NCBI RefSeq assembly: GCF_900101545.1
Contig: NZ_FMZU01000007.1
Location: forward strand, 1-64,000
Length of the DNA stretch: 64,000 nucleotides
From: Variovorax sp. CF079
Lineage (GTDB): Bacteria; Pseudomonadota; Gammaproteobacteria; Burkholderiales; Burkholderiaceae_C
Direction of reading: 5' to 3'
How positions within the stretch are numbered: the first letter of the stretch is position 1; every line of letters starts with the position of its first letter. The notes beneath the pieces are model-generated. The model had not been told where the DNA came from. It ran no database searches and was given only the letters and a program-made list of their open reading frames with translations. This document shows, piece by piece, positions 1 through 9,011 of the stretch. Made by a program: the position numbers and the translations under genes.

Positions 1-95
1 TCGGCATTGCGAAGTACTTCAGCTACATCGTCATCAAGTCGCCGTTCATCAAGACGCACTGTCCGATCGAACGGCTGTTTCCCAACCAGCGCTGA
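1..95 (+). CDS. 3' end of an unidentified gene (partial)
   Basis: The frame beginning at base 3 is open to a TGA at 93-95 and gives about 30 C-terminal residues ending in IERLFPNQR. No motif is recognisable in so short a piece. The next gene starts 20 bp downstream on the same strand, so this is probably the upstream member of the dehydrogenase operon. The function cannot be told from this fragment. Confidence 0.55.
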   Translation, partial: GIAKYFSYIVIKSPFIKTHCPIERLFPNQR

Positions 96-115
96 CCGGC
101 GCTTCCGTTTCGTCC

Positions 116-496
116 ATGCCCGACACCCCGCCTCGCTCCCGTCCGCCTGCCCGCTTCGTCCGGCTGGCCGAAACCGACAGACCCATGCTGACGTTGCAGA
201 TCGACGGCCAGCCGGCCACCGCGCTGGCCGGCGACACCCTGCTGGTGGCGCTGCTCGCCCACGGCCGGCGCGTGCGCGACAGCGAGTTCGGCGACGGGGC
301 GCGGGCCGGCTTCTGCCTGATGGGCGCCTGCCAGGACTGCTGGGTGTGGACGCCGGCCGGCGAGCGCCTGCGCGCCTGCTCCACCCCCGTGACGGCGGGC
401 ATGTCGGTGTGCACGCGGCCGCCCGCGCAGCACTGGCCGGCGACGCCGGACCTGCTGCAATCCGTGCAGCGCCATGCCTCGGGGGCGGCAGCATGA
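116..496 (+). CDS. (2Fe-2S)-binding small subunit of a heteromeric dehydrogenase (HcnA/OoxA-type)
   Basis: A 126-residue protein with the plant-ferredoxin-like fold found in small subunits of hydrogen cyanide synthase, opine oxidase and heteromeric D-hydroxyproline dehydrogenase. The likely cluster ligands are visible at Cys67, Cys72, Cys75 (GFCLMGACQDC) and Cys88. It would pass electrons between the two flavoproteins encoded next. Its stop overlaps the next start (ATGA, 493-496), a sign of translational coupling. There is no strong ribosome binding site before the ATG at 116, and an in-frame ATG at 185 would remove 23 residues. The substrate of the complex cannot be read from the sequence. 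Confidence 0.88.
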   Translation: MPDTPPRSRPPARFVRLAETDRPMLTLQIDGQPATALAGDTLLVALLAHGRRVRDSEFGDGARAGFCLMGACQDCWVWTPAGERLRACSTPVTAGMSVCTRPPAQHWPATPDLLQSVQRHASGAAA

Positions 497-1899
497 GCCC
501 TGCATCGCTCGCTCATCCCGCACGCATCGTCGTGGTCGGCGCCGGCCCCGCCGGCGTGCGCGCGGCGCAGGCCCTTGTGCAGGCCGGGCTGCGGCCCATC
601 GTCATCGACGAGAGCCGGCGCGACGGCGGCCAGATCTACCGCCGCCAGCCCGAAGGCTTCAAGCGCCCCTATGCCAAGCTCTATGGCAGTGAGGCCGCCA
701 AGGCGCAGGCGTTGCATCGCGACTTCGATGCGCTGCGCGCGCAGTTGGACTACCGACCCGACACGCTGGCCTGGAACCTGAGCGAAGGCGCCCTGCACGT
801 GGTGCGCGAGGGCGAGCCGCAGACGCTGCCCTTCGATGCGCTGCTGGTGTGTTCCGGCGCCACCGACCGCCTGATGCCCGTGCCCGGCTGGCAGCGCGCC
901 GGCTGCTACAGCCTGGGCGCCTCGCAGATCGCACTGAAGGCGCAGGCCTGCGCGATCGGCACGCGCGTCGCCTTCCTCGGCAGCGGGCCGCTGCTGTACC
1001 TGGTCGCGTCGCAGTACGTGCAGGCCGGCGCGCAGGTGGCGGCGGTGCTCGACACCGCGCCGGCCGCCAAGCCCTGGGGCGCCTTGGCCGGCCTCTTCGC
1101 GCGGCCGCGGCTCGCGCTGCGCGGCCTGGCGCTGATCCGCGGCCTGCGCCGTGCCGGCGTGCCGGTGCTGCAGGGCGTGACGCCGCTTCGCATCGACGGC
1201 GACGATGGCCTCGGCGTGCAAGCCGTGGCCGTGCTCGATACCAAGGGTCGCGAACAGCGCTTCGAATGCGATGCGGTCGGCCTGGGCTGGCACCTGCGCG
1301 CCGAGACGCAATTGGCCGATCTCGCGCGCTGCGAGTTCGACTTCGAGCCGCTGAGCCGGCAGTGGTTGCCGCGCATCGATGCCGACGGACGCAGCAGCAC
1401 GCCGGGCGTCTACCTCGCCGGCGATGGCGCCCGCATCCTCGGGGCCGACGGCGCCGAGGCCGCCGGCCGACTGGCCGCGCTGGCGGCGCTCGCCGACCTG
1501 AGTCACGCGCCGGGCCGCGTGCTGTACGACGCCGAGTCCGCCGCGCTGCGCCGCACGCTGGCGCAGATGGACCGCTTCCGCGAAGGCCTGGCGCGCGCCT
1601 TTCCCTGGCCGCACGCGCAGGCCGCGGCACTGCCCGACGATGCGGTGGTGTGCCGCTGCGAAGCCGTGACGGCCGGCGAACTGCGGCGTTGCGTCAACGA
1701 GATGGACAGCCGCGAAGTCAACCGCGCCAAGGCCTTCAGCCGCGTCGGCATGGGCCGCTGCCAGGGCCGCTTCTGCGGCCATGCGTCGGCCGAGATCGTG
1801 GCGCAGGCCTGCGGTATTCCTGTCGAGCAAGTGGGACGGCTGCGCACGCAGGCGCCGGTCAAGCCCCTGATGATGAATACGCGCGAGGTGCAGGCATGA
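493..1899 (+). CDS. NAD(P)/FAD-dependent oxidoreductase subunit with C-terminal BFD-like [2Fe-2S] domain (HcnB/OoxA-type)
   Basis: A 468-residue flavoprotein. Residues 11-40 form the first dinucleotide-binding fold (VVVGAGPAG), and a second Rossmann motif (FLGSGPLL) lies near residue 160. The C-terminal part carries a bacterioferritin-associated-ferredoxin-like [2Fe-2S] domain (VVCRCEAVT ... GRCQGRFCG). This layout is that of the middle subunit of hydrogen cyanide synthase, opine oxidase and heteromeric hydroxyproline dehydrogenases. Start and stop both overlap the neighbouring genes by ATGA (493-496 and 1896-1899), so the three subunits are probably made together. It is longer than a simple disulfide-reductase-like flavoprotein only because of the added iron-sulfur domain. 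Confidence 0.9.
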   Translation: MSPASLAHPARIVVVGAGPAGVRAAQALVQAGLRPIVIDESRRDGGQIYRRQPEGFKRPYAKLYGSEAAKAQALHRDFDALRAQLDYRPDTLAWNLSEGALHVVREGEPQTLPFDALLVCSGATDRLMPVPGWQRAGCYSLGASQIALKAQACAIGTRVAFLGSGPLLYLVASQYVQAGAQVAAVLDTAPAAKPWGALAGLFARPRLALRGLALIRGLRRAGVPVLQGVTPLRIDGDDGLGVQAVAVLDTKGREQRFECDAVGLGWHLRAETQLADLARCEFDFEPLSRQWLPRIDADGRSSTPGVYLAGDGARILGADGAEAAGRLAALAALADLSHAPGRVLYDAESAALRRTLAQMDRFREGLARAFPWPHAQAAALPDDAVVCRCEAVTAGELRRCVNEMDSREVNRAKAFSRVGMGRCQGRFCGHASAEIVAQACGIPVEQVGRLRTQAPVKPLMMNTREVQA

Positions 1900-3053
1900 G
1901 CCCGGGACCACATGACACCGACGTGCTGATACTGGGCGGCGGCCTGATGGGCACCACCGCCGCCTTCTTCCTGCGCCGCGAGCACGGCCTGTCGGTCACG
2001 CTGCTCGAGCGCGAGCTGGTGGGCCGCCAGGCCAGCGGCACCAACTTCGGCAATGTGCGGCGCCAGGGCCGCGCGCTGGCGCAGATGCCGCTGGCCAACC
2101 GCGCGCGCGCCGTCTGGGGCCGCGTGAAGGAACTGCTGGGCGAGGACCTGGAGTTCGTGCCTTACGGCCATCTGCGCGTCTGCTACACCGAGAAGCAGGC
2201 CGCGGTGCTGGAGCAGCATGCGAAGGACGTGAAGCCGCTGGGCCTCGACCTGGAGCTCTTCAGTGCCGGGCAGCTGCGCCGGCGCTGGGGCATCTTCGCG
2301 CCCGAGGTGGTGAGCGGTTCGCTCTCGCCGAACGATGGCCATGCCAACCCGCGCCTGGCCGGCCCGGCCTTCGCGCGCGCGGCCCTGCGCGCCGGCGCGA
2401 ACATCGTCGAGCATGCCGAGGTGATGCACGTCGAGCGCGACGGCACCGGCTTCGTCGCGCACACGGCAGACGGCCGGCGCTTTCGCGCGCCGCAACTGCT
2501 GGTGGCTTGCGGCGCCTGGTCGAACCGCATGGCCGAGCAGTTCGGCGAAGCCGTGCCGATGGACGCGCGCGGCCCGCAGATGGGCGTGACGGAGCCGCTG
2601 CCCTACGCGATCGGCCCGTCGATCGGCGTCTCATCGCCGGTCGAGCACGAGGGCCTGTACTTCCGCCAGATCGCGCGCGGCAACATCGTCTTCGGCGGCG
2701 GACTCAAGGGGCCGGCGCATGCCGACCTGATCCGTGCCTACGTGAAACCCGACAACGTGCTGCGCCAGCTGCGCGAGCTGCGGCGCCTGGTGCCGGCCTT
2801 CGAGCACGTGCAGCTGATCCGCGTGTGGAGCGGCATCGAGGGCTACACCGGCGACTGGCAGCCGGTGATCGGCCCCAGCGCCCGCGTGCCGGGCCTGCAC
2901 TACGCCTTCGGCTTCAATGGCGAAGGCTTCGCGATCAGCCCGGGTGTGGGGGAGACGATGGCCGAGTTGATCGCCACCGGGCGCACGTCGACGCCGATCG
3001 AGAGCTTCTCGATCGGCCGGTTCGCTTCCGAGTTGGCGAAGCAGGCGGCCTGA
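1896..3053 (+). CDS. FAD-dependent oxidoreductase, D-amino-acid-oxidase family (HcnC/OoxB-type catalytic subunit)
   Basis: A 385-residue DAO-family flavoprotein with an N-terminal GGGLMG nucleotide-binding motif and the flavin-contacting GTNFGNVRRQGR segment near residue 45. In the three-subunit dehydrogenases of this class this is the subunit that oxidises the amine substrate (an opine, glycine, D-hydroxyproline or a similar N-containing acid). The start overlaps the previous stop (ATGA). The 97 bp after the stop separate it from a convergent cupin gene. The family is clear. The substrate is inferred only as a secondary amine or amino acid. Confidence 0.9.
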   Translation: MSPGPHDTDVLILGGGLMGTTAAFFLRREHGLSVTLLERELVGRQASGTNFGNVRRQGRALAQMPLANRARAVWGRVKELLGEDLEFVPYGHLRVCYTEKQAAVLEQHAKDVKPLGLDLELFSAGQLRRRWGIFAPEVVSGSLSPNDGHANPRLAGPAFARAALRAGANIVEHAEVMHVERDGTGFVAHTADGRRFRAPQLLVACGAWSNRMAEQFGEAVPMDARGPQMGVTEPLPYAIGPSIGVSSPVEHEGLYFRQIARGNIVFGGGLKGPAHADLIRAYVKPDNVLRQLRELRRLVPAFEHVQLIRVWSGIEGYTGDWQPVIGPSARVPGLHYAFGFNGEGFAISPGVGETMAELIATGRTSTPIESFSIGRFASELAKQAA

Positions 3054-3150
3054 AGCGGTTGGGGTGCGGAGGCGGGCGGTGTGCCCTCACCCTAACCCTC
3101 ACAAAGCGTCCGGAGTCAAGACCCAATGCACTCCGAGCCTGTGCGGGCCC

Positions 3151-3504
3151 CTACATCGCCATCACCACGAAGACTTTTCGGAGCGTCTCATGCACCTGCC
3201 ATTCGCCGGTGGTGTGCTGCGGAAAGAACAGCGTGTCCCCCGCGCGGATCTGAAGCGGCTCGCCGCCGGTCGGCGTGAAAGTGCAGGCGCCCGCGAGGAT
3301 GTGCATGACCTCGGCGTTGGGCAGCTGGCGTTCGAAGCGGCCGGGTTCGCATTCCCAGATGCCGCTGTTGTTGCCGCCGGCGCCTGCCAGCTCGACGTCG
3401 ATGCCGCGCAGGCGGCACGGCAGCTCGCTCAGCGGGCGCGCGGGCGTGCCCTGGTCTTGCAGGCCATCGATGGTGGCCGATTGGTGCAGAACGGTGATGC
3501 TTAT
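3151..3504 (-). CDS. Cupin domain protein (Cupin_3/DUF861-like), probable ATA start
   Basis: About 117 residues forming one cupin barrel, with the segment GIWECEPGRFERQLPNAEV followed by a glycine-rich turn and GDTLFFPQHTTGEW. Members of this group are small EutQ or ureidoglycine-aminohydrolase-like proteins of mostly unknown substrate. The start is unusual: no ATG, GTG or TTG lies near the first conserved residues. The natural position (then SITVLHQSATIDG) is an ATA at 3504-3502 that overlaps the TAA stop of the amidohydrolase gene at 3503-3501. A CTG at 3489 is an alternative. It is the last gene of the HAD-amidohydrolase-cupin operon. The start is inferred and the domain is secure. Confidence 0.75.
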   Translation of the reverse strand: MSITVLHQSATIDGLQDQGTPARPLSELPCRLRGIDVELAGAGGNNSGIWECEPGRFERQLPNAEVMHILAGACTFTPTGGEPLQIRAGDTLFFPQHTTGEWQVHETLRKVFVVMAM

Positions 3505-4727
3505 GAGGATGAAGAGGAAAGAGGAGGAGGGGATGCGGGTTCGGCTGGCGGGGCAAGGGCGCGCTCGGCCACCTCGCAGAACCAGCGCACGCCCAGCGGC
3601 AGCGCATCGTCGTTGAAGTCGTAGCAGGGGTGGTGCAGCGCGCGATCGCCCTCCGGGCCCGGATCGGCGCGGCCCTGGCCCAGCCACAGGTAGGCGCCGG
3701 GCCGGCGCTTCAGCATGAAGGCGAAGTCCTCCGAGGTGAAGGCCGCGCGCGGCGCCGTGTCGGCTTGCAGGCCGATGGCGTTGGCCGCGGCGAGCGCGAG
3801 CACGGCCTCGTCGCTGGTATTGACCGTGGCCGGGTAGTAGCGCACGTAGTTGACTTCGGCCTGGGTGCCGCTGGCCAGCGCCACACCATCGACGGTGGCG
3901 CGCAGCGCGGCCTCGATGCGGTCCTGCGATGCGGCGTCGAAGCTGCGCACGGTGCCGGTGATCGACACCTCCGCGGGCAGCACGTTGTGGCTGTGGCCGC
4001 CTTCGATGCGTGTCACCGACAGCACCGCCGATTCGCCGGGGTCGATGCGGCGCGAGACGATGGTGTGCAACTGGGCGACGAGCTGGCTCGCGGCAAGGAT
4101 CGCGTCGGGCGTGTGATGCGGCTGCGCCGCATGGCCGCCGCGGCCGCGCAGCACGATGTCGAAGCGGTCGGCCGCGGCCATGATCGGGCCGGCCCGCGTC
4201 TGCGCGTAGCCCAGCGGCAGGTCGGGCCAGTTGTGCAGCGCATAGACGCTGTCGCAGGGGAAGCGCTCGAACAGGCCGTCATCGATCATCGCGCGCGCAC
4301 CGCCCTTGCCCTCTTCGGCCGGCTGGAAGATGAAGTGCACCGTGCCGTCGAAGCGGCGCGAGCGCGCCAGCTGGCGCGCGGCGCCGATCAGCATGCTGGT
4401 GTGGCCGTCGTGCCCGCAGCCGTGGTGCACGCCCGGCGTGCGGCTGGCGTGGGCGGCGCGCCCGAGCTCGACCATCGGCAGCGCGTCCATGTCGGCGCGC
4501 AGGCCCACGCTGCGCACGCCGCTGCCGCAGCGCAGCGTGCCGACCACGCCGGTGCCGCCGACCCCTTCATGCACTTCGAGGCCGAGCAGCCGCAAGGCCG
4601 CGGCCACCACGCCGGCCGTGCGCCGTTCCGCGAACGCGAGTTCCGGATGCGCATGCAGGTCGCGCCGCAGCGCGACCAGTTCGGGCAGCAGGTCGGCGAC
4701 CGGCGCGGCGATCGCCTGCAGCGTCAA
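3501..4727 (-). CDS. M20-family metal-dependent amidohydrolase (aminoacylase/hippurate hydrolase type)
   Basis: A 408-residue peptidase M20D-type amidohydrolase. Visible metal and catalytic segments are GLRADMDALPM, HHGCGHDGHTSM, PAEEGKGGARAM, the HNWP histidine, and a C-terminal HHPCYDFNDD histidine. The family cleaves N-acyl amino acids or related amides. The start is taken as the TTG at 4727-4725, which overlaps the TGA of the upstream HAD gene and gives the usual family length. The C-terminus is a run of proline and serine that overlaps the start of the cupin gene. Together with the HAD protein it suggests hydrolysis of an N-substituted compound that the neighbouring dehydrogenase might also use, but that link is inference. 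Confidence 0.9.
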   Translation of the reverse strand: MTLQAIAAPVADLLPELVALRRDLHAHPELAFAERRTAGVVAAALRLLGLEVHEGVGGTGVVGTLRCGSGVRSVGLRADMDALPMVELGRAAHASRTPGVHHGCGHDGHTSMLIGAARQLARSRRFDGTVHFIFQPAEEGKGGARAMIDDGLFERFPCDSVYALHNWPDLPLGYAQTRAGPIMAAADRFDIVLRGRGGHAAQPHHTPDAILAASQLVAQLHTIVSRRIDPGESAVLSVTRIEGGHSHNVLPAEVSITGTVRSFDAASQDRIEAALRATVDGVALASGTQAEVNYVRYYPATVNTSDEAVLALAAANAIGLQADTAPRAAFTSEDFAFMLKRRPGAYLWLGQGRADPGPEGDRALHHPCYDFNDDALPLGVRWFCEVAERALAPPAEPASPPPLSSSSS

Positions 4728-5422
4728 CGCCCGGCCTCGACGGCATCGGCCAGTTCGGCCAGCGTGTGGAAGTGGTAGTCGGGCTGGGTGTGCTTGGACT
4801 CGAGCGTGCCGCCGGAACCCTTCTGCCCATGGCGGCGCTCGATCCAGCAGGTGGTGATGCCCAGCTGCTTGGAGATGCCGATGTCGTGGTACTGGCTTTG
4901 CGCCACGTGCAGGTTGTCCGCCTGCTTGTAACCCCAGGCGCCTTCGAAGCGGCCGCGGGCGTAGGCGAAGTAGCGTGCATCGGGCTTCTCGCACAACGCG
5001 TCGTCGCAGCTCAGCAGCATGTCGAAGGGAGAGCCCAGCGTCTTGTCGAAATGGGCCAGCGCCCACTGCTGCGCGTTGGTCATGGTCACCAGCTTGAAGC
5101 GCTTGCCGAGCCGCTTCAGTGCTTCCACCGAATCGGGGAACGCCGGCCACTGCGCCACCGAATCGCGCAGGCCCTGCGCGAGCGCGTCGGTGTCGGGCAG
5201 GCCGAGTTTCGGCGCGATGGCGTGCCAGCAGCGCTCCAGATCGTCGGGGTACCAGCCGGCCTTGCCGTCGGCGCGCGCATAGCGGTAGGCGGCGAGGAAG
5301 TCCTCGTCCGTCACGCGGGTCTCGGGCACGGCAGAGCGCAGGTAGGCGAGCATGCCGCCTTCGAAATCGATCAGCGTGCCGACGACGTCGAAGGTGAGCA
5401 CCTTGAAATCTTGCAGGGACAT
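4724..5422 (-). CDS. HAD-superfamily hydrolase, haloacid dehalogenase type II-like
   Basis: A 232-residue HAD protein. Motif I is FDVVGTLID with nucleophile Asp12. The second aspartate typical of HAD phosphatases is absent, as in L-2-haloacid dehalogenases. Motif II is VTMTN, and a CEKPD segment supplies the conserved lysine. An HDIGIS segment stands in for the usual acidic motif IV, which is atypical. It may hydrolyse a C-halogen or another carbon-bound group, but dehalogenase activity is not established by the motifs alone. It is the first gene of the operon with the amidohydrolase (TTGA overlap). The 176 bp upstream (5423-5598) show no gene and no clear promoter. Confidence 0.85.
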   Translation of the reverse strand: MSLQDFKVLTFDVVGTLIDFEGGMLAYLRSAVPETRVTDEDFLAAYRYARADGKAGWYPDDLERCWHAIAPKLGLPDTDALAQGLRDSVAQWPAFPDSVEALKRLGKRFKLVTMTNAQQWALAHFDKTLGSPFDMLLSCDDALCEKPDARYFAYARGRFEGAWGYKQADNLHVAQSQYHDIGISKQLGITTCWIERRHGQKGSGGTLESKHTQPDYHFHTLAELADAVEAGR

Positions 5423-5598
5423 GGTGAAAGCTCCAGTGATGACGGCAATGCCGGTGCCATGAGCATAGGGGCCGCTTTCTGCATGGCCGAACCGAACTGG
5501 GTCTGCGCTGCGGCACAGGATTTCGTTGTCCGCGCCGTGCCGGCATCTTCTTCTGCCGCGTGCGACCCGCCGACGTCGGCAGGCCGCGACGAGGGCCT

Positions 5599-6663
5599 TC
5601 AGATCAGCGCGCTGATCGCCTCACCCATCTCGATCGTCGTTGCCTTGCCGCCCAAGTCGCCCGTGCGCGGGCCCGCCGCCAGCACTTGCTCGATGGCCCG
5701 CACGATCGCATCGTGCGCTTCGCGATGTCCGAGGAAATCGAGCATCAGCGCGCCCGACCAGATCATCGCCACCGGGTTGGCAATGCCCTTGCCGTAGATG
5801 TCGGGCGCAGACCCGTGAACCGGCTCGAACAACGAAGGAAACTTGCGGTCCGGATTGAGATTGGCCGACGGCGCCAGGCCGATCGTGCCGGTGCAGGCCG
5901 GTCCCAGGTCGGACAGGATGTCGCCGAACAGGTTGCTGGCCACCACGACGTCGAAGCGCTGCGGCTGCAGCACGAAGCGCGCCGACAGGATGTCGATATG
6001 CTGCTTGTCCACCTTCACTTCGGGATAGCCGCTGCCGACCGCGTCCGCGCGACCGTCCCACCACGGCATGCTGATCGCGATGCCGTTGCTCTTGGTCGCC
6101 ACCGTGAGCTGCTTGCGCGGCCGGGACTGCGCGAGGTCGAACGCGTACTTCAGCACCCGGTCGGCGCCGAAGCGGCTGAACACCGATTCCTGCACGACCA
6201 CTTCGCGCTCCGTTCCCTCGAACATCACGCCACCGAGATTGGTGTATTCGCCCTCGGTGTTCTCGCGCACGATGTAGAAGTCGATGTCGCCGGGCTTGCG
6301 GCCGGCCAGCGGCCCGGGCACCCCTTCGAACAGACGCACCGGGCGCAGGTTCACGTACTGGTCGAACTCGCGCCGGAACTTCAGCAACGAGCCCCACAGC
6401 GAAATGTGATCCGGCACCGTGTCCGGCCAGCCGACCGCGCCGAAGTAGACGGCGTCCATGCCTTCGAGCCGGGACTTCCAGTCGTCGGGCATCATCTGCC
6501 CGGTCTTGACGTAGTAGTCGCAACTGGCCCAGTCGATGTGCGTCACGGCCAGTTCGATGCCGAAGCGGCGCGCGGCCTTCTCGAGGACGCGCAGGCCCTC
6601 GGGCATCACTTCCTTGCCGATACCGTCGCCCGGAATGGCGGCGATGCGAAGCGTCTTGCTCAT
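5599..6663 (-). CDS. ttuC: Tartrate dehydrogenase / decarboxylase-like beta-decarboxylating dehydrogenase
   Basis: A 354-residue member of the isocitrate/isopropylmalate/tartrate dehydrogenase family. The start is at 6663, with AAGG about 8 bases upstream. Conserved pieces are the N-terminal IPGDGIGKEV, the substrate-binding LRPVRLFEG, REN near FYIVRENTEGEY, and the C-terminal FEPVHGSAPDIYGKG. Within the family the sequence reads as the TtuC/DmlA branch, which oxidises tartrate or D-malate with NAD and a divalent metal. It is the last gene of the hexarate cluster. Its role there could be handling tartrate, tartronate-related acids or D-malate. D-malate dehydrogenase is the main alternative. 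Confidence 0.87.
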   Translation of the reverse strand: MSKTLRIAAIPGDGIGKEVMPEGLRVLEKAARRFGIELAVTHIDWASCDYYVKTGQMMPDDWKSRLEGMDAVYFGAVGWPDTVPDHISLWGSLLKFRREFDQYVNLRPVRLFEGVPGPLAGRKPGDIDFYIVRENTEGEYTNLGGVMFEGTEREVVVQESVFSRFGADRVLKYAFDLAQSRPRKQLTVATKSNGIAISMPWWDGRADAVGSGYPEVKVDKQHIDILSARFVLQPQRFDVVVASNLFGDILSDLGPACTGTIGLAPSANLNPDRKFPSLFEPVHGSAPDIYGKGIANPVAMIWSGALMLDFLGHREAHDAIVRAIEQVLAAGPRTGDLGGKATTIEMGEAISALI

Positions 6664-6686
6664 GGTGTCTGCCTTCTTGTCGATGT

Positions 6687-7487
6687 TCAGTACGCGGATG
6701 CGCCGGCGGCGCTCATGGCGCTCTCGGTGCCGAGGCCGAATTCGCCGGCCAGGCGACGCGCGGCCTGTGCGAGCAGCGTGACGTCGATGCCGACCGCCAC
6801 GAAGGTGGCACCGAGCTCGAGGTACTTGCGTGCCAGCGCGAGGTCCGCGGTCAGCGTGCCGGCCGCCTTGCCGCTCGCGACGATGGTGCGGATGGCGCGG
6901 TCGATGGCGGCCTGGACCTCGGGATGCCCCGGTGCGCCGCGGTGGCCCATCGACGCGGCCAGGTCGGCGGGGCCGATGAACACGCCGTGCACCCCGTCGA
7001 CGGCGCAGATCTCTTCGAGGTTGTCGAGGGCGGTGACGGTCTCGGCCTGCAGCAGCAGGCAGACCTCGTCGTTGGCAGCGCCCAGGTAGTCGCGCCGGGC
7101 ACCCCAGCGCGAGGCCCGCGCCACGGCAGCGCCGACGCCGCGCACGCCCTCCGGCGGATAGCGGGTGGCCGCCACCAGCGCGCGCGCCTGTGCAGCCGTG
7201 TCGACCATGGGCACCAGCAGGTTCTGCACCCCGATGTCGAGCAACTGCTTGATCAGCGCGGTGTCGCCGCTGACGGCGCGCACGACCGGCTGGCCGGGAT
7301 AGGCCGCGACCGCCTGCAGCTGCGCCAGGGTGCTGCGCACATCGTTGGGTGCATGCTCGCCGTCGATCAGCAGCCACTGGAAGCCGGCGGTTGCGCAGAC
7401 TTCCGCGCTGTAGGGCTGCGCCATCGACAGCCAGAGACCGATCTGCGGCTGTTTGGCGAGCAGTGCGTGCTTGAAGGAATTATTCAT
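6687..7487 (-). CDS. hpaI: HpcH/HpaI-family class II aldolase (HpaI or GarL role)
   Basis: A 266-residue metal-dependent pyruvate aldolase. From memory it resembles E. coli HpaI over its length ([69 protein letters not shown]). The start is set at the ATG at 7487, because GGAAG lies 8 bases upstream and HpaI proteins begin with xNSFK. The ATG at 7502 would add five residues. HpaI cleaves 4-hydroxy-2-oxoheptanedioate, but next to a galactarate dehydratase it could do the GarL job, splitting 5-keto-4-deoxy-glucarate to pyruvate and tartronate semialdehyde. The family is seen; the choice of substrate is inference. Confidence 0.92.
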   Translation of the reverse strand: MNNSFKHALLAKQPQIGLWLSMAQPYSAEVCATAGFQWLLIDGEHAPNDVRSTLAQLQAVAAYPGQPVVRAVSGDTALIKQLLDIGVQNLLVPMVDTAAQARALVAATRYPPEGVRGVGAAVARASRWGARRDYLGAANDEVCLLLQAETVTALDNLEEICAVDGVHGVFIGPADLAASMGHRGAPGHPEVQAAIDRAIRTIVASGKAAGTLTADLALARKYLELGATFVAVGIDVTLLAQAARRLAGEFGLGTESAMSAAGASAY

Positions 7488-7502
7488 GACCGTTGCTTCC
7501 AT

Positions 7503-8972
<1,470 letters not shown>

Positions 8973-9011
8973 GGTTCCGGGAATCGGTGGGTTGGGCTAA
9001 CGAAGGAAGGC

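Noticed and set aside
5423..5598. Possible small plus-strand gene before the HAD gene
   Set aside because: The short frame has no ribosome binding site and runs into antisense of ttuC. The gap looks non-coding.
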